NCBI RefSeq assembly: GCF_015714725.1
Contig: NZ_WBKM01000265.1
Location: 1-46,274 of the forward strand
Reading direction: 5' to 3'
DNA: 46,274 bases
Source of the DNA: Nostoc sp. WHI
GTDB lineage: Bacteria > Cyanobacteriota > Cyanobacteriia > Cyanobacteriales > Nostocaceae
Shown: one piece after another, positions 1 through 8,221 of the stretch
Numbering within the stretch: position 1 is the stretch's first letter
Layout: each line of letters starts with the position of its first letter
The notes under the pieces: generated by a model
Seen by the model: the letters and a program-made list of their open reading frames with translations, nothing else
The model's database searches: none
Told to the model about the DNA's origin: nothing
Made by a program: the position numbers and the translations under genes

Positions 1-223
1 AAATTTTTGAGAGGAGGTAAAGATTATTAATTAAGAGAATTTACAAAGTAGGTCGGAATTTCAGCTATATTTATAAGTTGAAATCTATTTTTTCATGGGC
101 AGATTTTTAAAATTGTTTCTCTTCAGTTAATTATTATGATTATCTTTCAAATAAATCATAATTAGACAGAAGTTCTCTATGTAAACAAGAGGACTTTATC
201 TTCTTTTGTTTTCAAAATGAGAA
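1..223. other. AT-rich leader, no gene seen
   Basis: This stretch is strongly AT-rich with stops in all frames that I read, and I see no convincing gene, hairpin or repeat. A short ATG frame at 217 ends after 13 codons. It may carry the promoter of the next gene, but no clear box can be assigned. Confidence 0.4.
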
Positions 224-700
224 TTGCTGCTAAAAACCTCGCTATTACTGATCAATAAGACTACATATCATCAAGTTTTTTCACTAAATCAATATAAAAA
301 TATTAAGGAAGGCTGTATTCCAAACGGAGTAACAGTTGAAGTGGCATATTCTGAATCATATACTCTAAATTTTGTTAGTACTTATAGAGTAAATAAACTT
401 ATTCCAGTTAGATTTAAAAACATTTCTTTAACTCAAGCAAAAGAATTGACTGACTCATTCTTTATGGTAAGTATTCAGATAGGAAGACTTATATTTAGAG
501 TTAGTTATTTACCTCCAAATAGCCTTATTATGAGAGAAATGTGTTTGAAAACAACTGAGACTTTATACCCTTGGAAAAGTAATTTGCCATTTTACAAAGT
601 AGATACAAGTGAAGAAATATGGAATGAAGCAGTATCTCATGGTTTAGAGTTGCATATGTTTCATTCTAGTATGACTTTAGTTGATAGTTTAAATGATTGA
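224..700 (+). CDS. Hypothetical protein, 158 aa
   Basis: I do not recognise this protein. The open frame begins at a TTG codon and no in-frame ATG lies near the 5' end; the first internal Met is about residue 81, so the true start is uncertain and the gene may be 5'-truncated. The product is mixed alpha/beta in character, with no membrane segment, signal peptide or repeat that I can see. Composition is much more AT-rich than urtE 80 bp downstream, which suggests a recently acquired or weakly constrained gene. It is not one of the usual urt genes, so it separates urtE from any urtABCD genes that could lie beyond the window edge. Confidence 0.45.
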   Translation: MLLKTSLLLINKTTYHQVFSLNQYKNIKEGCIPNGVTVEVAYSESYTLNFVSTYRVNKLIPVRFKNISLTQAKELTDSFFMVSIQIGRLIFRVSYLPPNSLIMREMCLKTTETLYPWKSNLPFYKVDTSEEIWNEAVSHGLELHMFHSSMTLVDSLND

Positions 701-777
701 TATTTGAAGTTCAGATTACAGCCTTCTACAAAACTATAAAAACTCAATTTTTCCTTTCTGTGCCTCTGCGTGAACTA

Positions 778-1476
778 ATGCTAAAAATCTCTAATCTTAA
801 TGTTTACTACGGCGAAAGCCACATTCTCCGCAATGTAGATTTAAGCGTACCATCTGGGCAAATGGTTTGCCTAATTGGACGCAATGGTGTAGGTAAAACA
901 ACCCTACTCAAAACCATTATGGGATTACTCAAACCCCGCAGTGGCACAATTAACTTAGACGGAGAATTAATCAACTCTAAATCTCCTGATAAAAGGGCAA
1001 AGTTGGGCATTGGTTATGTCCCTCAAGGACGAGAGATTATCCCTCGTTTGACAGTAAAAGAAAATCTGCTGCTGGGGTTAGAAGCTAGACGCAAACCAGT
1101 AAAAAAAGCAGAAATTCCAGAAGAAGTTTTTAGCTTATTCCCGGTATTGAAAACCATGCTTGCGCGGATGGGTGGCGATTTGAGTGGAGGACAGCAACAA
1201 CAATTAGCGATCGCACGTGCTTTAATGGGACAACCCCAATTACTCGTCTTAGATGAACCCACTGAAGGTATTCAACCCTCAATTATCCTGGAAATTGAAG
1301 CCGCAGTCCGTCGCATCGTGGAAACTACAGGTGTTTCTGTTTTATTGGTAGAGCAACACTTGCACTTTGTCCGTCAAGCCGATTACTATTACGCTATGCA
1401 AAAAGGCGGTATTGTCGCTTCCGGTTCCACCGCCGAACTCAGCCAAGATGTGATTCAACGCTTTTTAGCTGTTTAA
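778..1476 (+). CDS. urtE: Urea ABC transporter ATP-binding subunit UrtE
   Basis: A 232-residue ABC ATPase of the branched-chain amino acid/urea type. Visible motifs are Walker A GRNGVGKTT (residues 34-42), signature LSGGQ (135-139) and Walker B LLVLDEP (155-161), followed by a switch region ending in LLVEQHL. The LSGGQQQQLAIARAL segment and the PTEGIQPSII stretch fit UrtE better than LivF, though LivF-like specificity cannot be excluded. The open frame extends upstream to 697, but the ATG at 778 gives the canonical family start MLKISNLNVYYG, and the extension reads like intergenic repeat DNA. UrtE would pair with UrtD to energise high-affinity urea import through UrtBC. The other urt genes are not adjacent here. 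The 3' end overlaps the convergent gene on the other strand by 38 bp. Confidence 0.85.
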   Translation: MLKISNLNVYYGESHILRNVDLSVPSGQMVCLIGRNGVGKTTLLKTIMGLLKPRSGTINLDGELINSKSPDKRAKLGIGYVPQGREIIPRLTVKENLLLGLEARRKPVKKAEIPEEVFSLFPVLKTMLARMGGDLSGGQQQQLAIARALMGQPQLLVLDEPTEGIQPSIILEIEAAVRRIVETTGVSVLLVEQHLHFVRQADYYYAMQKGGIVASGSTAELSQDVIQRFLAV

Positions 1477-2179
1477 TTTTTGAGATTTCTATATCAATTG
1501 TGTCAGAAGCAATCAAGTCTGCTGCTTCTTGTAAAAGTTTATGCTGTTCCTTTTGAATTGCTTCTAAACGACTAGAAATTTCTGTCAATCGTTGTTGTTT
1601 ATTTATTTGAAAGTTTTCAGGTAACAAAATTGGCAGGTTATCGATTGTTTGAGCTACCGTCATTTGTTGAAAAGCAAAATTGCCAACTTTAGTTAAAGAT
1701 AAAAAGCTAACTTTAACTAAAGTCTGAAGTAATTTTATTGGAACTTGGAGTATTGACCAACTAGCTGTTTCAATTAAGCGGACAATTGCTTTAATGATGC
1801 TCCATAGTAGAGTAAGTGCAAACAGCAGAATCACTAAACTGATAATTGGGTGATTAGCTGCCAAACCTAGTATTTGAACTAACTTAAAAAATACCGGATG
1901 TTGTGTCAGCCAATCGCTCACAGAAGAAGTAATTGCTGTTTTTACAACTTCCGATGTTGTACTCTTAAATTGTTCGGCCGTTTGCAAACTTTGTTCTAAG
2001 CTTGTCGTAACTGTATCAATTGCCTTATCGGTCGTTGTACTTGCTGTTGCCTTCAAAGACTCCCCAACTTGTTGTACTGAATTAGTTACAGAGTTAACAC
2101 TTTCGTCCACAAAATCTTTCGCATTTTGCAAGCGTTGCAAAACTTCGTTAGGCAAATGTATGTCTATTTGAGGTGCCAT
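1439..2179 (-). CDS. Membrane protein with amphipathic helical N-terminus, unknown function
   Basis: The frame is open further upstream, but the ATG at 2179 is preferred because the extension reads through the 3' relic of a cytochrome P450 gene. The 246-residue product has a Ser/Thr/Val-rich helical segment (about residues 20-90) that looks like a phasin- or apolipoprotein-like amphipathic helix, a strongly hydrophobic segment HPIISLVILLFALTLLW (about 110-126), further hydrophobic helices, and a charged C-terminal coiled coil around QKEQHKLLQEAADLI. No catalytic motif is seen. It starts 8 bp after the P450 relic stop on the same strand, so it may once have been co-transcribed with that gene. 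Its 3' end overlaps urtE convergently. Function unknown; a lipid- or membrane-surface role is only inference. Confidence 0.65.
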   Translation of the reverse strand: MAPQIDIHLPNEVLQRLQNAKDFVDESVNSVTNSVQQVGESLKATASTTTDKAIDTVTTSLEQSLQTAEQFKSTTSEVVKTAITSSVSDWLTQHPVFFKLVQILGLAANHPIISLVILLFALTLLWSIIKAIVRLIETASWSILQVPIKLLQTLVKVSFLSLTKVGNFAFQQMTVAQTIDNLPILLPENFQINKQQRLTEISSRLEAIQKEQHKLLQEAADLIASDTIDIEISKIKQLKSVESHLG

Positions 2180-2187
2180 AAAACATT

Positions 2188-2510
2188 TTACTGGGGCTGA
2201 AATCGAACTCGCAACCCATCTTTGGGGCGATTCGTGGGAACCATAACTACTTCTAAACTTTGATTGGGCATTATCTCCCAATGATAGCTGCATAGAAGGT
2301 GTGCAGCAACAATATGTGGCTGGATAAAATGAACTCTAACGCTTCCGTCCTTGCCATCACTACAGTAGATTTATCAATAAGATGAGTTTTGAACATAGGC
2401 CCGTACTGGCGGTAGCGCTTTTTATAAAAATCGCGGTCAAAAACAAAGGAAAGTGTTTCACCTAATATAGGTAAACCAAAACTTCCAGGAAGAATTTGAT
2501 TAGTTTTCAT
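2188..2510 (-). pseudogene. Internally deleted cytochrome P450 (CYP120-like) relic
   Basis: On the minus strand an ATG at 2510 opens with MKTNQILPGSFGLPILGETL, the proline-rich N-terminus typical of CYP120-type cyanobacterial P450s, and runs about 60 codons to the TEALEFILSSH region. It then leaves P450 homology and stops at 2271. In another minus-strand frame, ending at a TAA at 2188-2190, I read HWEIMPNQSLEVV followed by PTNRPKDGLRV, which is the characteristic C-terminal tail of the same family. The junction is near 2310. Roughly 300 or more residues are missing, including the whole I-helix, the ExxR region and the haem-binding Cys loop, so the product cannot be a P450. A short out-of-frame peptide could still be made. 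Confidence 0.8.
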
Positions 2511-2599
2511 ATGTTAATTTAATTACTTCATCAAAAAAGTGATCTAAACCTGCAATAATTAATATTATTTGAAAATTAGCAACAATAGAGGTGCGTTAA

Positions 2600-4273
2600 A
2601 TGGCTAGGTCTGCACTAATGGTATCTTTGCAACGCGCTTATAAAATTGCGAGGGCATCGATCAAAACTGGCATTCCCACGGATGAGGTAGTTGACATTTT
2701 AAAACAAAGAACCACTCGTCGCCGCTTACTTTATGGAGGTTTGGGATTAGCAAGCGGATTAGCTACAGCTACCTGGCATAATGGACGTGATTCTACGGCT
2801 TTTGCCACGATTCCCAAGGTGCTTGTAGTGGGTGCAGGGATTGCTGGCTTGACTGCTGCCTACCGCTTACGTCAAGCTGGGGTTCCTGTAGACATCATTG
2901 AGGCGAGGAATCGCGTTGGTGGTCGGATGCGGAGTTTAGCCAATGCTGCGGGTACTGGCGTGACTGTGGAACTAGGTGGAGAATTTATTGATACAGATCA
3001 TACGAAGTTGCGATCGCTTGCTCAAGAACTTGGTTTAACAATAGTCGATGTACTCGCTACTGATAAGGGATTAGTTCCAGAAACATGGTACTTTCAAGGA
3101 CGCAAAATTCCCGAACTAGAAATTATTAATTACTTCATTCCTTTAGCAAATAAAATTGAGGAGGATTTAGTTTCTATTGGCGATGGAGATGTAACTTATC
3201 GCTCTTACAATCAGGCAGCTTTCGCTTTAGATAATACCTCCCTTGCAGAATATTTAAAGCAAGCAAAAATTAATCCCATTCTGCAAGAAATGTTGAAGCT
3301 TTCTTATACTACCGAATATGGACGAGAAGCAGCAGAACAATCTTGTTTGAATCTAGTGTTTTTGATTGGTACTAACACTGATATATTCTCAGTTTACGGC
3401 GAAAGCGATGAACGTTATACTATTCGCGGTGGTAATGACCAAGTACCCCGCTTGTTAGCGAATTCCTTAGCAAATGTTATAGAACCTGAGACAGAATTAG
3501 AAGCTATCTGTATTCGTCCTGATGGTCGCTATAGAGTTAGCTTACGGTCTGGTTATAAAAAATTCGATCGCACCTATGAAAGAATCTTGCTGACATTGCC
3601 CTTTAGCACCTTGCGTTTAGTGAAGCTGGATGTGAATTTACCAGCATTTAAAAAGAAAGCGATCGCAGAACTAGGATATGGTACAAATACCAAATTAATT
3701 ACAGCCTATCAACAAAGATTGTGGCGCACTCAATATAATTCAACAGGATCAACATTTACTGATTTAGGCTTTCAAAGTACCTGGGAACAAAGTCGCTACC
3801 AAAAAGGCGTCAAAGGTCTAATTAATAACTTTACTGGTGGTGAACATGGTTTATCTTTAGGCAAAGGTTCAGCAGAATCTCAAGCCCAAATATTTTTACC
3901 ACAATTAGATAGGATTTTCCCCGGAATTCAAAAGCTGCGTCAAGGTCAAGCCATTCGTGCCTATTGGCCTGGAGAACAGTACACAAGAGGCTCCTATGCT
4001 TGCTATTTAGTCGGACAATGGACAAGCATAGCTGGATCTGAACAAAAACGTGTAGGCAATCTATTTTTTGCTGGCGAACACTGCTCTTTATCCTACCAAG
4101 GATATATGGAAGGCGGTTGTAGAACAGGTGAAGTTGCAGCCCGAAGAATCCTCAAAGATTTAGGTTGGCCAGATACCGCTACTCAACAGCAACAGCCAAT
4201 TACTACCAATCAACTACATCACTATCGCAAAATTCCAAGGCAGCAGCGTTTTTCTAACGACTTAACCAAATAG
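2600..4273 (+). CDS. FAD-dependent amine oxidase (monoamine / L-amino acid oxidase family)
   Basis: A 557-residue flavin amine oxidase. The dinucleotide-binding motif VLVVGAGIAGLTAAYRL begins near residue 74, followed by EARNRVGGR (101-109), the second FAD-contact motif. The C-terminal FAD fingerprint GNLFFAGEHCSLSYQGYMEG lies near residues 484-503. An N-terminal TTRRRLLYGGLGLASGLA segment (38-55) resembles a twin-arginine export signal, although it is preceded by an unusually long 37-residue stretch. Members oxidise primary amines or L-amino acids to imines, releasing ammonia and H2O2; the exact substrate cannot be read from sequence. A plausible ribosome site, GAGGTG, sits just upstream of the ATG. 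The gene is divergent from the P450 relic and followed by repeat DNA. Confidence 0.8.
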   Translation: MARSALMVSLQRAYKIARASIKTGIPTDEVVDILKQRTTRRRLLYGGLGLASGLATATWHNGRDSTAFATIPKVLVVGAGIAGLTAAYRLRQAGVPVDIIEARNRVGGRMRSLANAAGTGVTVELGGEFIDTDHTKLRSLAQELGLTIVDVLATDKGLVPETWYFQGRKIPELEIINYFIPLANKIEEDLVSIGDGDVTYRSYNQAAFALDNTSLAEYLKQAKINPILQEMLKLSYTTEYGREAAEQSCLNLVFLIGTNTDIFSVYGESDERYTIRGGNDQVPRLLANSLANVIEPETELEAICIRPDGRYRVSLRSGYKKFDRTYERILLTLPFSTLRLVKLDVNLPAFKKKAIAELGYGTNTKLITAYQQRLWRTQYNSTGSTFTDLGFQSTWEQSRYQKGVKGLINNFTGGEHGLSLGKGSAESQAQIFLPQLDRIFPGIQKLRQGQAIRAYWPGEQYTRGSYACYLVGQWTSIAGSEQKRVGNLFFAGEHCSLSYQGYMEGGCRTGEVAARRILKDLGWPDTATQQQQPITTNQLHHYRKIPRQQRFSNDLTK

Positions 4274-4335
4274 TAAAGTGCGGCGTTGCTGAGTGAAAGT
4301 ATGAATCAGCCTCCGTGTGAGATATAGCAATTTTC

Positions 4336-4470
4336 GGCGTTGCATAAATACGGAATGATTTTATTGATTTTCCTTTGCGTCTTTGCGCGGCAGTCGCTAC
4401 AAACTCCTCCACCCCCGCAACGCGCTGCCTTGCCTTTGCGTGAGACATTCATCTCTTGATTCACCAACGC
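4336..4470. repeat. Dispersed palindromic repeat (copy 1)
   Basis: Bounded by GGCGTTGC at the left and CAACGC at the right, with ...TTGATTCACCAACGC at the end. The same end sequences flank 8865-8977, so this is a small dispersed element. Its middle (about 4378-4440), containing GCAGTCGCTAC and GCAACGCGCTGCC, recurs in the opposite orientation at 19375-19450. It has no coding capacity worth calling. Confidence 0.6.
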
Positions 4471-4491
4471 TCGATTTTCAAATGAGTTAGA

Positions 4492-4523
4492 AGCCAGAAG
4501 CCAGGATATTATCACTTCTGGCT
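4492..4523. terminator. Hairpin between convergent genes
   Basis: AGCCAGAAG (4492-4500) pairs perfectly with CTTCTGGCT (4515-4523) across a 14-nt loop. It lies between the convergent amine oxidase and ilvD genes, where a shared terminator would be expected. No strong T-run follows on either strand, so the terminator role is only likely. Confidence 0.4.
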
Positions 4524-4571
4524 CCTGAATCTCCAAGTCAGAGCCTCTTATACACAATCAAGAACTTTTTC

Positions 4572-6257
4572 TTAAAACAAATCCAAATCTGTCACAGCAC
4601 CAATACTGCTAGAAGACACCAACTTGGCATATTTCGCCAACACGCCCTTAGTGTAACGTGGTGCGGGAGGTTGCCAATTTGCACGACGACGAGCTAATTC
4701 TTCCTCAGATACATTTAACTGCAATAGGCGAGCGGGTGCGTCAATGGTAATACTATCACCTTCTTGTACAAGAGCGATCGCACCCCCAACTGCCGCTTCT
4801 GGCGCAACATGACCAACTACCATCCCGTAAGTACCGCCAGAAAACCGCCCGTCAGTAATTAATCCCACGGTATCACCTAACCCAGCGCCGATAATTGCCG
4901 AGGTGGGAGCCAACATTTCTCGCATTCCAGGGCCACCCTTAGGCCCTTCATAGCGGATGACCAGAATATCACCTGGCTGAATCTTACCCGCCAAAATAGC
5001 ATCTAAAGAGGCTTCTTCCGATTCAAATACCCGTGCTGGCCCGGTAATTACTGGCTTTTTGACTCCGGTAATTTTCGCTACAGCCCCTTCTGTTGCGAGA
5101 TTCCCTCTGAGAATAGCTAAGTGTCCTTGGGCATACATCGGGTTATTCCAAGGACGGATAACATCTTGGTTGGTAGACGGTTCTTCTGGTATGTCTGCTA
5201 ATATCTCTGCAATGGTTTGACCAGTGATAGTAATGCTGTCTGGATATAGTAAATCATGCACAAGCAGCATCTTCATTACTTGCGGAATACCGCCAGCTTT
5301 GTGTAAGTCGGTAGCTACATATTTACCACTTGGTTTCAAATCACACAAGACAGGGACACGGGCGCGGATAGTTTCAAAGTCGTCCAAAGTCAACTCTACA
5401 TCAGCAGCACGAGCGATCGCCAAAAAATGCAATACTGCATTTGTGGAACCACCCACCGCCATTACCACAGAAATAGCATTCTCTATAGATTTGCGCGTGA
5501 TGATTTGGCGGGGCAAAATTTGTTTGCGAATTGCTTCGACTAAAACAAACGCTGATTTTTCTGTACTGTCGGCTTTTTCAGCATCTTCGGCTGCCATTGT
5601 CGAAGAATAGGGTAAACTCATCCCCAGGGCTTCAAATGCTGAAGACATGGTGTTAGCTGTGAACATTCCACCACAAGAACCCGCACCCGGACAAGCCCGA
5701 CTTTCAACTTCTAATAATTCCTTTTCGTCAATTTTCCCGGCACTGTATTGGCCAACAGCTTCAAAAGAACTGACAACAGTTAAGTCGCGTCCGTTGTAGT
5801 GACCGGGTTTAATTGTGCCACCATAAACGAATATTGCCGGGATATTCATCCGAGCGATCGCCAGCATTGCCCCTGGCATATTTTTATCACAACCGCCAAT
5901 AGCTAGCACACCATCCATACTTTGTCCAGTACAGGCAGTTTCAATGGAATCGGCAATGACTTCCCGCGACACTAAGGAATATTTCATTCCTTCAGTTCCC
6001 ATCGAAATCCCATCGCTAATGGTAATCGTGCCGAATAGTTGCGGCATTGCCCCGGCGGATTTAATACTAACTTCTGCTCTTTGTGCCAGTACATTTATCC
6101 CCATATTACAGGGAGTGATCGTACTATAGCCATTGGCAATGCCTACAATAGCTTTATTGAAATCTTCATCTTTAAAACCAACTGCCCGTAGCATAGCTCG
6201 ATTAGGCGATCGCTGTGCCCCTTGTGTTACGGTTTGGCTTCTCAAATTTTCCGACAT
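4572..6257 (-). CDS. ilvD: Dihydroxy-acid dehydratase
   Basis: A 561-residue, full-length IlvD/Edd family protein. It dehydrates 2,3-dihydroxy-isovalerate and 2,3-dihydroxy-3-methylvalerate to the 2-oxo acids, the step before the final transamination in valine and isoleucine synthesis, and also feeds leucine and pantothenate. The three cysteines expected to bind the Fe-S cluster are visible at C50 ([13 protein letters not shown]), C123 (GGCDKNMPG) and C195 ([16 protein letters not shown]). The ATG at 6257 gives the family's usual N-terminus [13 protein letters not shown]. Several HIP1 octamers lie in frame. The first ~25 codons and about 75 bp of upstream DNA are duplicated at 8038-8193. Confidence 0.97.
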   Translation of the reverse strand: MSENLRSQTVTQGAQRSPNRAMLRAVGFKDEDFNKAIVGIANGYSTITPCNMGINVLAQRAEVSIKSAGAMPQLFGTITISDGISMGTEGMKYSLVSREVIADSIETACTGQSMDGVLAIGGCDKNMPGAMLAIARMNIPAIFVYGGTIKPGHYNGRDLTVVSSFEAVGQYSAGKIDEKELLEVESRACPGAGSCGGMFTANTMSSAFEALGMSLPYSSTMAAEDAEKADSTEKSAFVLVEAIRKQILPRQIITRKSIENAISVVMAVGGSTNAVLHFLAIARAADVELTLDDFETIRARVPVLCDLKPSGKYVATDLHKAGGIPQVMKMLLVHDLLYPDSITITGQTIAEILADIPEEPSTNQDVIRPWNNPMYAQGHLAILRGNLATEGAVAKITGVKKPVITGPARVFESEEASLDAILAGKIQPGDILVIRYEGPKGGPGMREMLAPTSAIIGAGLGDTVGLITDGRFSGGTYGMVVGHVAPEAAVGGAIALVQEGDSITIDAPARLLQLNVSEEELARRRANWQPPAPRYTKGVLAKYAKLVSSSSIGAVTDLDLF

Positions 6258-6334
6258 CTTTTTTCCTTGGGTGCCATCATCGCTTGTATTGCGATTGTAT
6301 TACCTGATTTTCTCATATCTACGCGGTGCGATCG
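6180..6334. repeat. ilvD 5'-end direct repeat, copy 1 (functional gene)
   Basis: This 155-bp segment contains the start and first ~25 codons of ilvD plus its upstream leader. It recurs in the same orientation at 8038-8193, with a block of about 50 bp around the start codon that is identical. The two copies bracket the RTX gene. Confidence 0.85.
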
Positions 6335-6390
6335 AGCATGAGCAAGCATTGGTAATTTTCTATAGTTCAACGTTTAGCTATTGCCATCAT

Positions 6391-6422
6391 AAAAACACCC
6401 CTTCCGGAGGTGGGGAGGGGTG
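6391..6422 (-). terminator. Rho-independent terminator downstream of RTX gene
   Basis: Read on the minus strand, a GC-rich stem (CACCCCTCCCC... pairing with GGAAGGGGTG) is followed directly by TTTTTAT. It lies about 80 bp past the RTX gene stop and before the ilvD leader, so it probably insulates ilvD from RTX transcription. Confidence 0.65.
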
Positions 6423-6498
6423 CAAAAGCATAGCTTTAGTGGGGTTCTAACGGGATTAATCTAACTTGATATTAGACCTCGACTATTTCGATTATTTA

Positions 6499-7644
6499 TT
6501 AAACGATAATGTCGCTTGCCACCAGTCCTGGCGCTCCTGCGAGCTGAATCGCAAAATCCACGGCAAAATCGAAATCTGTGTTAGCTTGAAGAAAACCTTC
6601 TAAATATCGGACTTGACCGACTGCGGAGAATGCGCCGGCCCCAATGAAACTGAAAGCTTGGTTGCCCGCTAAAAAGGGGTTAGCATCAATAGTAGATAGA
6701 TCGATTTGGTCACCTGCCAAGTTACCGTTTCCAGCGAAGTCAGTGATAATATCTCGTAAAGCAGCAGGTTGACTGTCTAAAACTGAGTTGAAATCAAAAA
6801 TATCGTTACCCAATCCTCCAGCGAGGCGATCGGTTCCTCTATTGCCAATGAGGCGATCGTTCCCGCTACCACCGTTAATGGTATCGTTACCCAATCCACC
6901 GTTAATGGTATCGTTGCCATCATTACCAGATAATTGGTTATTTTGGGCATCGCCAACAATACTGTCATTTGCATTTGTGCCGATGACATTATCAAAGTTG
7001 ACCGCAGTAAATGACAATGTTCCAAAACCAGGAACGTTATTGGAAACCAAACTTTGGGTTTGCAGGTTATAACTGATAGATACTCCTGGCAAAGATTGGG
7101 ATGCATCTATGGTGTTGTTGGCAACACTAGCATCAGCAACAATCCTTTCTACTTGAAAGAGTTGGTCTTGCCCAAATGCGGCAGCTTTGGTAACGGTTCC
7201 AACACCTGACAAGGTAATCCTTTGACCTAGTTGACTATAGTCTGCGGTATCAATGCCATCTCCACCATCAATGCTGTCGTTACTCTGACTGCCTGTGATG
7301 GTATCGCTGCCGACACCCCCATTGAGGATATCGTTACCAGCATTCCCATTGAGGATATCGTTGCCAGCATTCCCATTGAGGGTATCGCTGCCAGCATTCC
7401 CATTGAGGATATCGTTGCCAGCATTCCCATTGAGGGTATCGCTGCCGACACCCCCATTGAGGATATCGTTGCCGACACCCCCATTGAGGGTATCGTTACC
7501 GCCATTGCCGTTCAGAATATCGTCGCCGTCATTGCCATTCACGATATCGCTGGCAGCACCCCCATTTAGGGCAGGGCGCAAGATAGGTGGGATACCGTTG
7601 ATGGTATTATTGTCATTAAAATCACTACCGTTAATGATTGCCAT
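6499..7644 (-). CDS. RTX (hemolysin-type) calcium-binding repeat protein
   Basis: A 381-residue acidic, Gly/Asn/Asp-rich protein. About residues 25-125 and 235-290 are runs of nonapeptide repeats of the form GGxGNDxLN (for example NGGVGNDILNG, NGNAGNDILNG), which form calcium-filled parallel beta-rolls. Between them is a non-repeat segment, and the C-terminus (GDQIDLSTIDANPFLAGNQAFSF) resembles the serralysin-type C-terminal domain used by type I secretion. There is no N-terminal signal peptide, as expected for that route. Many repeats are identical at DNA level. No catalytic domain is visible, so it may be a surface or matrix protein. No type I secretion genes are in the window. It sits between two copies of the ilvD 5' end. 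Confidence 0.85.
   Translation of the reverse strand: MAIINGSDFNDNNTINGIPPILRPALNGGAASDIVNGNDGDDILNGNGGNDTLNGGVGNDILNGGVGSDTLNGNAGNDILNGNAGSDTLNGNAGNDILNGNAGNDILNGGVGSDTITGSQSNDSIDGGDGIDTADYSQLGQRITLSGVGTVTKAAAFGQDQLFQVERIVADASVANNTIDASQSLPGVSISYNLQTQSLVSNNVPGFGTLSFTAVNFDNVIGTNANDSIVGDAQNNQLSGNDGNDTINGGLGNDTINGGSGNDRLIGNRGTDRLAGGLGNDIFDFNSVLDSQPAALRDIITDFAGNGNLAGDQIDLSTIDANPFLAGNQAFSFIGAGAFSAVGQVRYLEGFLQANTDFDFAVDFAIQLAGAPGLVASDIIV
7315..7500. repeat. Near-identical in-gene tandem repeats of the RTX domain
   Basis: A 27-bp unit encoding one nonapeptide (reading GAGGATATCGTTGCCAGCAT on the plus strand and variants) is repeated seven or so times with very few changes. This level of identity implies recent slippage or gene conversion, so repeat number is likely to vary between strains. 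Confidence 0.75.
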
Positions 7645-8221
7645 GATGAATTTCTCCTTAAGTTAGAGGGTAAAAGAATTACCGCGTTTCTTCATGATGA
7701 AGAAACGAGGTGGAAAATGAACACACATCTGAAGTAGACCTGATTTAAGGAGGTCTTTGCTGTCAATTCTGAAGATTTGAGAAGCACCATGATATTGACA
7801 TCAAAACAGTGTCAATAATCATGTTGTATTCTTGTGGGTTATATTTTTACTACTTCCAGTATTAGGCTAATAAAGGAATAATTAAACTTTGAATGCACAT
7901 TTGAATGCACACCCAACTATACCCTTTTTTAAAGATTTTTATTGTATTCTGCATCACAAATATCAAAGAAAATCAAATATACCAAATAGGGCATCATGGT
8001 CATTAATTTTTTAACACTAAAGTGTGTGCGGCTGTCAAACTGCCCGCAGACATAGCTCGATTAGGCGATCGCTGCACTCCTTGGGTGACAATTTGGCTTC
8101 TCAAATTCTCTGACATCTTTTTTCCTTGGGTGCCATCATCGCTTGTATTGCGATTGTATTATCTGATTTTCTGATGTATGGGCGGTGCGATCGTTTTCAC
8201 AACTCAAATAGGATTGCTATA
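7645..8221. other. 577-bp intergenic region: RTX leader plus ilvD 5' copy
   Basis: The first ~390 bp upstream of the RTX start are AT-rich and hold an AGGAG-like ribosome site on the minus strand just before the gene. No other gene is visible. The rest is the second copy of the ilvD 5' end and a short tail before tenA. Confidence 0.5.
8038..8193 (-). pseudogene. Duplicated ilvD 5' end (copy 2), broken
   Basis: Minus-strand reading from an ATG at 8116 gives [20 protein letters not shown], nearly the IlvD N-terminus with a few substitutions, then homology ends at about codon 25. The leader upstream of this ATG also matches that of the functional ilvD over ~75 bp. The copy has diverged to roughly 85-90 percent identity by eye. 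It is either a remnant of a second ilvD gene or a partial duplication. It may still have promoter activity firing toward the RTX gene, which lies downstream on the same strand. Confidence 0.8.

Noticed and set aside
2191..2225. A tRNA 3'-half-like sequence (reverse complement contains GAGTTCGATTTC and ends CCCCA)
   Set aside because: The flanking bases cannot form a T-stem, no anticodon or D arm is found, and the stretch is explained as the last codons of the P450 relic.
7315..7500. Regular repeats looking like a CRISPR array
   Set aside because: The units are adjacent 27-bp coding repeats without unique spacers and translate as RTX nonapeptides.
7231..7666. Long plus-strand open frames antisense to the RTX gene
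   Set aside because: They are periodic by-products of the 27-bp repeats (runs such as ADTPIEDIV) and have no independent start or codon support.
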